A stretch of 56,816 nucleotides of DNA from JBCBTJ01 sp039818665 (lineage in GTDB: Bacteria; Pseudomonadota; Alphaproteobacteria; Caulobacterales; Hyphomonadaceae), in NCBI GenBank assembly GCA_039818665.1, contig JBCBTJ010000016.1:1-56816 (forward strand), given 5' to 3'. Positions 1-8,388 of this stretch are shown here, piece after piece. The notes under the pieces were generated by a model. That model saw only the letters and a list, made by a program, of their open reading frames with translations, made no database searches and was not told the origin of the DNA. The position numbers and the translations under genes were made by a program. Positions within the stretch are counted from its first letter, which is position 1. Each line of letters begins with the position of its first letter.

Positions 1-181
1 CCCAAGAGACGTCCTTCACCTTGGTGTACGGCGTCATCCAATCCAGCCGCCTGCCCGCCTCGCCCCAAAACCCCTCCGGATCCGAAACAGACCGGCCATA
101 CATCTCAGAATATCCAGACGCATCAACGCGCGCGCCGTCCAAGAAGTTCCGCGGGACCGGGTAAACCGCCTCGTCCGCCAT
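1..181 (-). CDS. acs: Acetyl-CoA synthetase, N-terminal fragment (runs off the window)
   Basis: Only the first 60 or so codons are present; the rest lies beyond base 1. The reading from the ATG at 181 begins MADEAVYPVP and continues with GYSEMYGRSVSDPEGFWG and a later RLDW-TPYTKVKD stretch, the characteristic N-terminus of AMP-forming acetyl-CoA synthetase (acetate + ATP + CoA to acetyl-CoA). The start at 181 has a GGAGG seven bases upstream; an in-frame ATG at 202 is also possible. The gene begins 37 bases after the porin stop on the same strand, so porin and acs are probably cotranscribed. Its place beside a CrbS/CrbR-type two-component system and a solute symporter fits acetate uptake and activation. 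Confidence 0.88.
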   Translation of the reverse strand, partial: MADEAVYPVPRNFLDGARVDASGYSEMYGRSVSDPEGFWGEAGRRLDWMTPYTKVKDVSW

Positions 182-217
182 GATATCGCCTCCGCCGTCC
201 ATGATCCGTATCTCCTG

Positions 218-1537
218 CTAGAACGCGTATTTGGTTGAGAATGTGAAGCGCATGAGGTCGCCCTCGGCGCCGCTTTCGAGTTCGCGGCGGCCATAGAGGA
301 TCTCGCCTCCGACCGTGACCCGGGGCGCGATGTCGGTCAGCACGGCGAGATAGCCGCTCTGGACGTTTCGCGTGGCGCCCGGCGCTGCGAAGTCCGGATT
401 GTCCGCGAACAGGCCGGAGACGCCGATATTGAATCGCGCGCTTTCGCCGAAGGGATGCCGCCAGGCGACCAAGCCGCCGATTGTGCGTACGGGTTCAAGA
501 TCGCCCGCTGGCGACACGAAGGCCGCGTTGGTCGCGTTGAGGCCGACATAGCGGCCGAGGCCCTCGCCGCCGACCACGTTGAAGCGCAGGTCGTCGCGCG
601 ATCCCAGCTTGACCCGGCCGGACGCCGACAGGCCCCAGCCGAAGGCGCTGTCGTCGACCACGCCGGGAATGTCGGCGCGCAGCTGCCGCGCGATGCCGGC
701 GAGCGAGATGTTGCCGAAATCGCCGGTATGATTGTAGCGGATCACGCCGTCCGGCACGAACTGGGTGTCAGCCTCGATCCGACCGCCGCTAAGCGGCGTG
801 ATCGTGGTGTCGCCGTTCTCCAGTGAGAATTGGAGGTTTCCACGCGTGTAGCGGATTTGGGGCTGTCGAATGAACACCATGCCGTCCGACAGGATGAGGA
901 AGCTTGCGCTCTCGGGGATCGCCGAGGTGTTTTGGAAGGTCGTCCAGTCTTGGCCGAAGCGCCAATTGTCGACGTTCACATAAGCCAGCCGCAGGCGCGG
1001 GGAGAAGGAGTTCGAGACGCGTTCATTGCCTTGGAGCGAGCCGAGGAAATCGAGCTCGATCCGGCCGGAGACCTCGTGGCCGCCAATGTCTTGATCGGCC
1101 GTGAGATAGAAGCGCGAGGCTTGCGCCGTGAAATCGGTGAGCACTTCGCTGGACTCGCCGCCCACAGGCGTCGCACCCGGAATGTAAAAGTCGCGCGCGA
1201 TCGAACTCGAGGCGACGGTTCCGTCGCTGAACTCGGACACATGAACATCGAGATCGATCAGCCCGCCGAAAGCGAGCCGCGTGTCGCCAATGCGAAAACC
1301 GTCATTGGACGGCGTGTTCACAGCCGTGACAACCTCGGCGACCTCGTCGGCCATCTGATCGGTTTTCTGCTCAACGCGGATGATGTCGTCGCGCTCGGCC
1401 TCAAGCTCGGCTTTGAGCTCGGCCACCATCGCTTCGAGCGCGGCGATGCGCGCCTCGAGATCGTCGTCCGCTTGCGCGCCCCCGACAGCGGCGATCGCTG
1501 CGCTTGCAAGCAAGGCGGCCTTGAAAAAGCGCGTCAT
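218..1537 (-). CDS. DcaP-like outer-membrane porin
   Basis: A 439-residue protein with a signal peptide (about residues 1-23, ending GGAQA), a heptad-rich coiled coil (about 25-70, DLEARIAALEAMVAELKAEL) and a beta-rich remainder ending in the aromatic KYAF expected for an outer-membrane barrel. The segment GFRIGDTRLAFGG followed by RDFYIPG and TPVGG is typical of the DcaP-like trimeric porin family, which takes up small organic acids or other small anions. The ATG at 1537 has a clean GGGGAGG seven bases upstream. It directly precedes acs, and its promoter region contains a palindrome shared with the symporter promoter. Role as entry pore for acetate or another carboxylate is inferred from context. 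Confidence 0.85.
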   Translation of the reverse strand: MTRFFKAALLASAAIAAVGGAQADDDLEARIAALEAMVAELKAELEAERDDIIRVEQKTDQMADEVAEVVTAVNTPSNDGFRIGDTRLAFGGLIDLDVHVSEFSDGTVASSSIARDFYIPGATPVGGESSEVLTDFTAQASRFYLTADQDIGGHEVSGRIELDFLGSLQGNERVSNSFSPRLRLAYVNVDNWRFGQDWTTFQNTSAIPESASFLILSDGMVFIRQPQIRYTRGNLQFSLENGDTTITPLSGGRIEADTQFVPDGVIRYNHTGDFGNISLAGIARQLRADIPGVVDDSAFGWGLSASGRVKLGSRDDLRFNVVGGEGLGRYVGLNATNAAFVSPAGDLEPVRTIGGLVAWRHPFGESARFNIGVSGLFADNPDFAAPGATRNVQSGYLAVLTDIAPRVTVGGEILYGRRELESGAEGDLMRFTFSTKYAF

Positions 1538-1608
1538 TTAGATCCTCCCCGGATTGTCTTTCCCAGGAGTATCCGGATGGATCGGCTCGCCCGCTATTAG
1601 CCATTGGA

Positions 1609-1628
1609 CCTACGACCAAGGTCGCAGG
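1609..1628. promoter_or_regulatory. Candidate response-regulator operator between porin and crbR-like gene
   Basis: An interrupted palindrome, CCT-A-CGACC-AA-GGTCG-C-AGG, with core GACCAAGGTC at 1614-1623. The core starts 76 bases upstream of the porin ATG and lies about 100 bases upstream of the response-regulator ATG. The same core with one change (GACCAAAGTC) is found on the minus strand at 8126-8135, 80 bases upstream of the DUF4212-symporter operon. Equal spacing and location in one functional module suggest a shared activator site. Binding by the neighbouring LuxR-type regulator is inference. Confidence 0.5.
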
Positions 1629-1725
1629 ACCTCTCGACATCCACCCCATCTGGCGTAGTTTTCGCTTAAGAGAGAAGATCCGACCGTCAGAGCCGGACGC
1701 AACCGACCTAGGGAGGGCCGGCATT

Positions 1726-2367
1726 ATGGCGCAAGCGCCTTGTGTTTTGATCGTCGACGATCATCCCTTGTTTCGAGACGCTTTGGAAGCGTCGCTGTCG
1801 CGGGCCTGGCCCGGCGGCGTCGAGGCGCGTCACGCCGGCAGTCTCGCCGAGGCCGAGATCGCCTTGGCCAAAGGCGGGGTGGATCTGGTCCTGCTCGATC
1901 TCAACCTATCGGACGCCTCAGCCTTTGACGGGCTTGCGCGGCTGAAAGGCGCGCGGGACGCGCCGCCGGTCTATATCGTCTCCGCGACGGAGACGGCGAC
2001 GGCGTTTCAGCGCGCGAAGTCTTTGGGCGCAGCGGGCTATCTGCCGAAGAGTCTGCCGCCGGAGGACCTCGCCGCCGCGCTCGCCACGGCGCTCGACGGC
2101 GGCGCTTGGTTTCCGGAAGACACGGGCGCGGCCGAAAACGACGCGGCGGCGCGCCTGTCGAGTTTGACGCCGGCGCAAAGCCAAGTTCTGGCCGGTCTCG
2201 CTGACGGGCTGCTGAACAAGCAGATCGCCTATGAGATGGGAATCTCAGAAGCCACTGTGAAAGCCCATATGACGGCGATCTTCCGCAAGCTCGGCGCGAT
2301 GAACCGGACACAGGCGCTTTTGGTCTACAAATCCGCCACCAGCCTCGACGGTCATTCGGCGGCCTGA
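1726..2367 (+). CDS. crbR: LuxR/NarL-type response regulator, CrbR/ErdR-like
   Basis: 213 residues with a receiver domain (about 5-120; acidic pair D11-D12, phospho-acceptor D58 in LVLLDLNLSD, S86, K108 in GYLPKSL) and a C-terminal LuxR-type helix-turn-helix (about 145-205; LTPAQSQVL, NKQIAYEMGISEATVKAHMT). An AGGGAGGGCC stretch precedes the ATG. It converges on the hybrid kinase gene and overlaps its 3' end by 16 bases. In Vibrio and Pseudomonas the CrbR/ErdR regulator pairs with a symporter-fused kinase and controls acs; the presence here of such a kinase, acs and a VC_2705-type symporter makes the same role likely. It is likely to be phosphorylated by, or via, the facing kinase. Confidence 0.85.
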   Translation: MAQAPCVLIVDDHPLFRDALEASLSRAWPGGVEARHAGSLAEAEIALAKGGVDLVLLDLNLSDASAFDGLARLKGARDAPPVYIVSATETATAFQRAKSLGAAGYLPKSLPPEDLAAALATALDGGAWFPEDTGAAENDAAARLSSLTPAQSQVLAGLADGLLNKQIAYEMGISEATVKAHMTAIFRKLGAMNRTQALLVYKSATSLDGHSAA

Positions 2368-5300
2368 CCCGCCGGGCGCGTGCGCGCCAGGCAGGCCGCG
2401 AGAAAGACGGCGATGGCCCGCGGGCTGACCGGCTTGTGGAGCAGTTCGCCCCCGAGCTCTGCAACGATCGCTTCGGCCTCGCGCGTCGGCGCGGCGGTGA
2501 GGAGCGCGATGTTGGCGGGCGAAGGCAAGGCGGACGCCACGGCTTTGAGGAGCTCGGCGCCGGCCTCGCGCTCATGCAGGCGGAGGTCGGCGATGACCGC
2601 GTCATAGCGTCCGGGCCGGCATTGGCTGAGGGCGTCCTCCACGCGGGAGGCGACATCGACCTGGCAGCCCCAACCCGACAATAGGAAGCGCATGCTGTCT
2701 AAAATCGCAGCTTCATCGTCGACGCACAGGACGCGCGCGGCGCTTAGGTCCTGTTGCGACTCGCGTCCGCGGCTGGGCGCGCCGCGCGCTAGATGCGGAG
2801 CGGAGGGCTCGGCGAGGGGGACGCTGATGGAGAAGACGCTGCCGGATCCGGGCGCTGACGATACCGCGATCTCGGCCCCCATCAAATCGGCGAGCCGCCG
2901 GCTGATCGAGAGCCCCAATCCGGCGCCGCGCAGGCCTTGGTTGTCATTGTCTTCGAAGCGTTGAAACTCGTCGAACAGGCGCTCGACCTTCTCTGGCGGA
3001 ACGCCGGGGCCCGTGTCCCAAACCTCGATCCGGGCCTGGTCGCCGCGCCGGCGCGCGCCCACCACGATGCCGCCTTCGCGGGTATAGCGACGGGCGTTGG
3101 AGATGAAGTTGCGCAGTATGCTCTGCAGAAAGTCCGGATCGGCGTCGACTGCGAGGCTTGTCGGCGCGAGCCGCAGCGACAGTCCGGCGGCTTGGGCCAT
3201 AGGCCGCGCCTCGTCGACGAGGTCCTCCAGAAGCGGTCCGAGCGGCAGCCGCGTCGGGTGGGCGGCGACGTCGCCATGGTCGAGGCGGGAGATGTCGAGC
3301 AGGCCCTTGAGAAGCTCGTCGGCCGATTGGATCGAACGATCGGTCTTGTCGAGCAGCGCGGCCGTCTTTTCATCCGCGGAACTATCGAGCGCGCCGATGA
3401 ACAGCCGCGCCGCATTCAGCGGTTGGAGCAAGTCGTGGCTCGCAGCGGCGAGAAACCGGGTCTTGGAGGCGTTCGCGGCTTCCGCATCGCGGCGGGCGAG
3501 GTCGAGATCGTCGGCCATGCGCTCCAGCGCCGCGGTTCGGTCGCGCACGCGCCGTTCAAGCGTTTCGTTCGCCTCCAGGAGCGCCTGTTCGCGGCGCTTG
3601 TCCTCAGTGATGTCGGTGAACGTGCTGACATAGCCGCCGCCCGGCATCGGGCTGCCGACGATGCGGAGATAGCGCCCGTCGGGGTTTTGGCGTTCATATC
3701 GGTGCGGCTTTCCGGCGCGCATATGCGCGATGCGGCGGCGCGCCTCATGCTCGGGGTCGCGGTCGCGTATCCAACCGGACTTGATGTTGTGTTGGATGAG
3801 ATTGGCGATCGGCTCGCCGATCCGCACCATGTCGGCGGGATAGTCGAACATGTCGACATAGGCGCTGTTCCACGCGACCAGGCGCTGGTCTTGATCCACC
3901 ACGCTGACGCCTTGGGAGATGTTCTCGAGCATGGATTGGAGCATGTGGCGGTCGAACCGCTCAGCCTGGGTCTGGTGGTCGAGGATGGACAGAACGTCGC
4001 CAAGCTCGACTTTCTCGCCGCCGACAGCGGACGACATGACCACGCGGGCCGACGACGCGCCGAGCGCGCTGGCGAGCAGGCGCTCGGTTCTTTGAACCAG
4101 GCGCCAGTCCGCCGGGCCGTCGCCGCGGGTGGCGACAGCCGTGTCGGCGGCGAATTCGTCGAAGGCGTGATCGACCGCTTCGACGCTCAGAAACCGGGCG
4201 GCGAGCGCTTTCAGCCCGTCCGGTGTCACGCCGCTGGTTTCCGCCGCATGCGGCGCGCCCGCCCCGATGCGGGCGCCGTCGCCGACGAAAGCCGCCGCTT
4301 GAATCCGGTCGCGCAAACGTTCTTGGGCGCGAAGCGAGAAGATAATGAACAGGGCGATGTTCGCCGCGACACTCCAAGCGACGCCGTGCGTAAGACTGTC
4401 GCCGAAGTCGAACCCGAAGATAGCGTGCGGATGCAGCCAGCCCGGCGCGGCCGCAGCGATGACCGCCTCGCCCGCAATGGCCGGCAAGAACAAGGTATAG
4501 CCCCAAATGGCCATGCCGGCGCCCATGCCGGCGAGCGCGCCGTCGCGCCGCGCGCCCTTCCAATAGAGACCGCCGATCAGCGCCGGCGCGAATTGAATCG
4601 CCGCGGCGAAGGATAAGAGCCCGATTTGGGCGAGCGCCTCGCCGCCCGCGCTTAGCCGGTAGTAGCCGTAGGCCAGCAAGAGCAGGACAGCGATCACAGC
4701 CCGGCGCATCAGAGTGAGTCGTGCGCCGACATCGCTTGCGGTGGTGGAAAACACTCGAAACCGCATCATGGCCGGTACGAGCAAGTCATTCGTCACCATC
4801 GTCGACAATGCGATGGCCGAGACGATCACCATGCCGGTGGCCGCCGAAAACCCGCCAAGGAAAACGAAGGTGGCGAGCAGTCCGTCGCCTTGGCTCAGCG
4901 GCAACGCCATGACGAACAAATCAGGCGGCGAACCGGCCGGAAGGACCGACAAGCCTGCGAGCGTGATCGGGACGACGACAACCGAGGTCGCCAAAAGGTA
5001 AAGCGGAAACACCCAGCGCGCCGTGTTCACTTCGTCCGCGTCTCGGCGTTCGATGATCGCGACATGGAACTGGCGCGGCAAACAGATCGCCGCCGCCATG
5101 GCGAGCAGCGTGATGGTGATGAACCGGCCGCTGATACTGGAGCCGGCGAAGGGGTCGGCAGGCGCCGCGTCTCCGTTCGGGATGACAGGCGTCGATGCGC
5201 CAAGCAGCGTTAGAGACAAAATGCAGACGGCGATGAGGGCGACGAGCTTCACCATAGCCTCTACCGCCAGCACGCGCATGAGCCCGGCGTTGCGATGGGT

Positions 5301-5843
5301 GGCGTCCGCATCGCGCGCGCCGAACAGGATGGCGAAGGCGGCCAGGACAATGGCCGTCATGAGCAGCGTTTCGTTTGGCGGCTCGACCGCGGCGCCGGGA
5401 TCGGTGGACGTCACCGCGACAAAGCTCGCGCCGATCGATTTCAGTTGAAGCGCGATATAGGGCAGACTGCCGGCGACTGCGGCGAGGGTCGCGAGTGCGG
5501 CGACCGCAGGGCTTTTGCCGTACCGCGCTGACAGAAAGTCGGACAACGAGGTGACGCTTTCACGCTGCGCGATGTCGCCGATGCGCCGCACCACGCCTGG
5601 CAGGAAAAGAAAGACCAAGGCGGGGCCGAGATAGATCGGCAGATAATCCCACCCGCTCGACGCAGCGGTGCCGACCGCCCCGAAATAGGTCCACGAGGTG
5701 CAATAGACCGCCAGAGCGAGCGCGTAGATGATCGGATGCTGGCTGAAGCCTGGCGACGCGGCTTCGCGGTCCCGTCGCCACGCCAAGGCGAACAGGCCGG
5801 CCATATAAGCCGCGGACACGGCAATGATCAGCCAGATCGGCAC
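2352..5843 (-). CDS. crbS: Symporter-fused hybrid sensor histidine kinase, CrbS-like
   Basis: 1163 residues in four parts: a sodium:solute-symporter-like membrane domain (about 1-505, with a dozen or so hydrophobic segments), a PAS domain (about 640-750), a histidine kinase core (H803 in AASHDLLQPLNAARL, N916 in the N box, DTGPG at 943-947, glycine-rich GLRGAGLGLS near 970-978), and a C-terminal receiver (D1086 in VIADLRL, K1138 in LHKPVS). This architecture is that of CrbS/ErcS-type kinases which govern the acetate switch. The start is a GTG at 5843 preceded by GGAGAGGAA. The membrane domain may sense or carry the substrate. It lies downstream of the symporter genes on the same strand, separated by 137 bases with a strong stem-loop. 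Confidence 0.87.
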   Translation of the reverse strand: MPIWLIIAVSAAYMAGLFALAWRRDREAASPGFSQHPIIYALALAVYCTSWTYFGAVGTAASSGWDYLPIYLGPALVFLFLPGVVRRIGDIAQRESVTSLSDFLSARYGKSPAVAALATLAAVAGSLPYIALQLKSIGASFVAVTSTDPGAAVEPPNETLLMTAIVLAAFAILFGARDADATHRNAGLMRVLAVEAMVKLVALIAVCILSLTLLGASTPVIPNGDAAPADPFAGSSISGRFITITLLAMAAAICLPRQFHVAIIERRDADEVNTARWVFPLYLLATSVVVVPITLAGLSVLPAGSPPDLFVMALPLSQGDGLLATFVFLGGFSAATGMVIVSAIALSTMVTNDLLVPAMMRFRVFSTTASDVGARLTLMRRAVIAVLLLLAYGYYRLSAGGEALAQIGLLSFAAAIQFAPALIGGLYWKGARRDGALAGMGAGMAIWGYTLFLPAIAGEAVIAAAAPGWLHPHAIFGFDFGDSLTHGVAWSVAANIALFIIFSLRAQERLRDRIQAAAFVGDGARIGAGAPHAAETSGVTPDGLKALAARFLSVEAVDHAFDEFAADTAVATRGDGPADWRLVQRTERLLASALGASSARVVMSSAVGGEKVELGDVLSILDHQTQAERFDRHMLQSMLENISQGVSVVDQDQRLVAWNSAYVDMFDYPADMVRIGEPIANLIQHNIKSGWIRDRDPEHEARRRIAHMRAGKPHRYERQNPDGRYLRIVGSPMPGGGYVSTFTDITEDKRREQALLEANETLERRVRDRTAALERMADDLDLARRDAEAANASKTRFLAAASHDLLQPLNAARLFIGALDSSADEKTAALLDKTDRSIQSADELLKGLLDISRLDHGDVAAHPTRLPLGPLLEDLVDEARPMAQAAGLSLRLAPTSLAVDADPDFLQSILRNFISNARRYTREGGIVVGARRRGDQARIEVWDTGPGVPPEKVERLFDEFQRFEDNDNQGLRGAGLGLSISRRLADLMGAEIAVSSAPGSGSVFSISVPLAEPSAPHLARGAPSRGRESQQDLSAARVLCVDDEAAILDSMRFLLSGWGCQVDVASRVEDALSQCRPGRYDAVIADLRLHEREAGAELLKAVASALPSPANIALLTAAPTREAEAIVAELGGELLHKPVSPRAIAVFLAACLARTRPAGQAAE

Positions 5844-5925
5844 TTAGTTCCTCTCCTGATGATCAACATGGCGGACGGAAACGGTGCGACGCAAGCCAGG
5901 CGCTAGCCGCGCACGCCCTCAAAGG

Positions 5926-5957
5926 TCGAAGCGGCCGTTGTCCAACGGCCGCCTCGA
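5926..5957. other. Strong stem-loop between symporter gene and crbS-like gene
   Basis: TCGA-A-GCGGCCGTTG, a 2-base TC centre, then CAACGGCCGC-C-TCGA: ten perfect pairs extended by four more after one mismatch. It sits in the 137-base gap after the symporter stop. No long T-run follows on the minus strand, so it is more likely an attenuator or mRNA-end stabiliser than a complete intrinsic terminator. Confidence 0.6.
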
Positions 5958-5980
5958 AAGGCCTTCGTGAGCGCTTCAGA

Positions 5981-7774
5981 TCACTCCGCAGGCGCGAGGT
6001 CCGGCGCCATGCCGGCGTCGGCCACGCCGTGGGGCTGGCGCGTGCCCGGCACGCGGATGTCTTCGACCAAGTCTTGGATATCCTTAGGCGGCGCGTCGGT
6101 GACGAGCGCGACAGCGACGCCGACGCCCGCCGACAGGAACATGAAGACAAAGCCGATGCCCTCAGGCGAGACACCGAACAGCCACTGGTCCGGCGTGCCG
6201 CCGCCGAACTTGAAATAGACGATGTAGGCGAAGGTCGTCACAAGTCCGGTGAGCATGGAGGCGATCGCGCCTTCCTTGTTCATCCGCTTCCAGAAGATGC
6301 CCAGGAAGATGATCGGGAAGAGCGAGGCCGCGGCGAGGCCGAAAGCGAACGCGACCACCTGTGCGACGAAGCCGAGCTGGCTGGAGAATATCCCCAATAG
6401 GCCGGCCGCGACCACCGCGCCCGCCGCCGCCCCGCGCGCGACCCGAAGCTCAGTCTTGTCGTCCATTTCTGGGAACAAGGTCCGCCGACAGATGTCGTGG
6501 CTCACGGCTGAACTGATCACCATCAGCAAACCGGCTGCGGTCGACAAAGCCGCCGCGAGCCCGCCCGCGACCACCAGTCCGATCACCCAACCCGGCAGGT
6601 TCGCGATCTGCGGATTGGCGAGCACGAAGATGTCGCGGTTCGGGTTCACCTCGTTTTCGATGCCGTCCGGGCTGTTCGGACCGCGATACTGCATCACGCC
6701 GTCGCCGTTTTTGTCCTCGAAGGACAAGAGGCCCGTGGACTCCCAGTCTTTGTACCAGGTCGGCACAGGCTTGCCGCCGGCGGCGTTGATCTCAGCCGCG
6801 CGGGCCTCATAGTCTTCGGCGTCGGTGATGTAGGTCGCATCGTTCACGGTATCGACGAAGTTGAGCCGTGCGAACGCGCCGACCGCCGGAGCCGTCGTGT
6901 AGAGGATGGCGATGAACACCAGCGCCCAACCGGCCGAATACCGCGCCGCTTTCGCCGACGGCACCGTGAAGAACCGGATGATGACGTGCGGCAGACCCGC
7001 CGTGCCGAACATCAACGCGCCGGTGATGGCGAAGACGTCGAACATGGACTTGTTGGTCTGCGTGTACTCGGTGAAGCCGAGATCGGTGACGACCTGGTTC
7101 AGCTTTCCGAGCATGGAGATGTCCTCGCCGCGGACGTCGCCAATGAAGCCGAGCTGGGGGACCGCATTGCCGGTGATGATCATCGACATGAAGATCGCCG
7201 GCACGGTGTAGGCGAAGATCAAGACGCAATACTGAGCGACCTGGGTATAGGTGACGCCCTTCATCCCGCCGAGCACGGCGTAGAAGAACACGATCACCAT
7301 GCCGATGATGATGCCGACATTGAAGTCGACGCCGAGGAAGCCCGAAAAGGCCACGCCGACGCCTTTCATCTGGCCGGCGATGTAGGTGAACGAAACGAAC
7401 AGCGCGCACACCACCGCGACGATGCGTGCGAACTGCGAATAGTACCGGTCGCCGACGAAGTCGGGCACCGTGAACTTGCCGAACTCTCTCAAGAACGGCG
7501 CGAGCAACACGGCCAATAGGACGTAGCCGCCGGTCCAGCCCATCAGGTAGACTGAGCCGCCATATCCAAGGAAGGCGATGAGGCCGGCCATGGACAAGAA
7601 CGAGGCCGCCGACATCCAATCGGCGGCCGTGGCCATGCCGTTGACGGTCGGGTGAACGTCATGGCCGGCGACGTAGAAATCGTCGGTCGATCCTGCGCGG
7701 GCCCAGATCGCGATGCCGATGTAAACGCTAAAGGTCGCGATGACGAAGAAATAGGTCCAGAAGGTCTGATCCAT
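5981..7774 (-). CDS. Sodium:solute symporter, VC_2705 family (acetate permease-like)
   Basis: 597 residues and strongly hydrophobic, starting MDQTFWTYFFVIATFSVYIG. It belongs to the SSF (solute:sodium symporter) superfamily and most resembles the VC_2705 branch, which occurs next to a small DUF4212 membrane subunit exactly as here. A hydrophilic loop near residues 310-385 contains DKNGDGVMQYRG, which looks like a calcium-type loop. The ATG at 7774 lies 4 bases after the preceding stop, with its GGAGGAC inside the last codons of DUF4212, so the two are translationally linked. Likely substrate is acetate or another short carboxylate, judged from the acs/CrbSR context; the sequence alone does not prove the substrate. 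Confidence 0.88.
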   Translation of the reverse strand: MDQTFWTYFFVIATFSVYIGIAIWARAGSTDDFYVAGHDVHPTVNGMATAADWMSAASFLSMAGLIAFLGYGGSVYLMGWTGGYVLLAVLLAPFLREFGKFTVPDFVGDRYYSQFARIVAVVCALFVSFTYIAGQMKGVGVAFSGFLGVDFNVGIIIGMVIVFFYAVLGGMKGVTYTQVAQYCVLIFAYTVPAIFMSMIITGNAVPQLGFIGDVRGEDISMLGKLNQVVTDLGFTEYTQTNKSMFDVFAITGALMFGTAGLPHVIIRFFTVPSAKAARYSAGWALVFIAILYTTAPAVGAFARLNFVDTVNDATYITDAEDYEARAAEINAAGGKPVPTWYKDWESTGLLSFEDKNGDGVMQYRGPNSPDGIENEVNPNRDIFVLANPQIANLPGWVIGLVVAGGLAAALSTAAGLLMVISSAVSHDICRRTLFPEMDDKTELRVARGAAAGAVVAAGLLGIFSSQLGFVAQVVAFAFGLAAASLFPIIFLGIFWKRMNKEGAIASMLTGLVTTFAYIVYFKFGGGTPDQWLFGVSPEGIGFVFMFLSAGVGVAVALVTDAPPKDIQDLVEDIRVPGTRQPHGVADAGMAPDLAPAE

Positions 7775-7778
7775 CGGA

Positions 7779-8045
7779 CTAGTCCTCCACGCCGAATTTG
7801 CGCTCCAGCCGTCTCATGGCGAAGCAGTAGTAAAAGATGAGCGCGACGAACACGTAGATCGAACCTTGCTGGGCGAACCAGAAGCCAAGCGGCGCGCCGC
7901 CGATTGAAACCGCGTCGAGCTGGTCGCGCAGCAGTATGCCGAAGCCGTACGAGACAACGAACCAGATCGCGAGCAAGACTGCTGTGAGCCGCACGGTGGC
8001 GCTCCAATAGCCTTTGCTATCGATGGAAGTGTTTGAGCTAGACAA
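7779..8045 (-). CDS. DUF4212 small subunit of the sodium:solute symporter
   Basis: 88 residues with two hydrophobic helices (about 16-38 and 58-78), ending in RRLERKFGVED. The pattern SKGYWSATVRLT at the N-terminus and the FYYCFAMRRLER end are those of the DUF4212 (sodium:solute symporter small subunit) family. The start is a TTG at 8045 with GGGGAGG seven bases upstream; no ATG is available before the conserved region. It is the first gene of the symporter operon and is followed after 4 bases by the large subunit. The 5' leader carries a hairpin that abuts the ribosome binding site and, further upstream, the GACCAAAGTC core shared with the porin promoter. Confidence 0.87.
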   Translation of the reverse strand: MSSSNTSIDSKGYWSATVRLTAVLLAIWFVVSYGFGILLRDQLDAVSIGGAPLGFWFAQQGSIYVFVALIFYYCFAMRRLERKFGVED

Positions 8046-8058
8046 GACGGGTCCTCCC

Positions 8059-8094
8059 CTGAAGCTTTTATGTGCGGGAGCCCCGCAGCTTCAG
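8059..8094 (-). promoter_or_regulatory. Hairpin in the 5' leader of the DUF4212-symporter mRNA
   Basis: Read on the minus strand: CTGAAGC, TGCGGG, loop GCT, CCCGCA, bulge CATAAAA, GCTTCAG, followed at once by GGGAGG, the ribosome binding site. Both the 7-bp outer and the 6-bp inner stem are perfect. The outer stem touches the Shine-Dalgarno sequence, so it could affect translation or stability of the transcript. Confidence 0.55.
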
Positions 8095-8125
8095 GATCGG
8101 CGATTACGCGCCGGATGAGTAGCCG

Positions 8126-8135
8126 GACTTTGGTC
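8126..8135 (-). promoter_or_regulatory. Candidate operator upstream of the DUF4212-symporter operon
   Basis: Minus-strand core GACCAAAGTC, 80 bases upstream of the TTG start. It matches, with one change, the core of the palindrome 76 bases upstream of the porin ATG. Probable activator site for the CrbR-like regulator; inferred from the two-site match only. Confidence 0.45.
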
Positions 8136-8388
8136 TAATGGCGGAGCGCGGCCGATTGCAGAACCGCAACGAGGTCGGCGCTCTGGCTCCAATCCCGGCG
8201 ACAACCGAACTTGCAACGAAAAGCGGTGTTCGATCGCCCATATCGTCTCTTCGAACGCCCGACGTCGCCTGATTTCCCGGACCGCGCATCATCGCCAGCC
8301 TGAACGCGGCGCCGGCGAATAGGACCAGAAGCAATGAGGATTCAACCGAGAACAGCGCCTAAACGGGAAATTCGCTATACACGGATCA

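Larger units (their letters stand above)
8046..8388. other. 343-bp divergent intergenic region (symporter operon / mnmH)
   Basis: This holds the minus-strand promoter and leader of the symporter operon (operator core 8126-8135, leader hairpin 8059-8094) and, at the right end, a TATACA hexamer at 8376-8381 just ahead of the mnmH ATG. A 76-codon minus-strand open frame in the middle (8104-8334, TTG start) lacks a ribosome binding site and normal composition and was not accepted as a gene. I see nothing else recognisable. Confidence 0.6.

Noticed and set aside
8104..8334. 76-codon minus-strand frame in the symporter/mnmH gap
   Set aside because: TTG start, no ribosome binding site, basic low-complexity product, and it covers the proposed operator of the symporter promoter.
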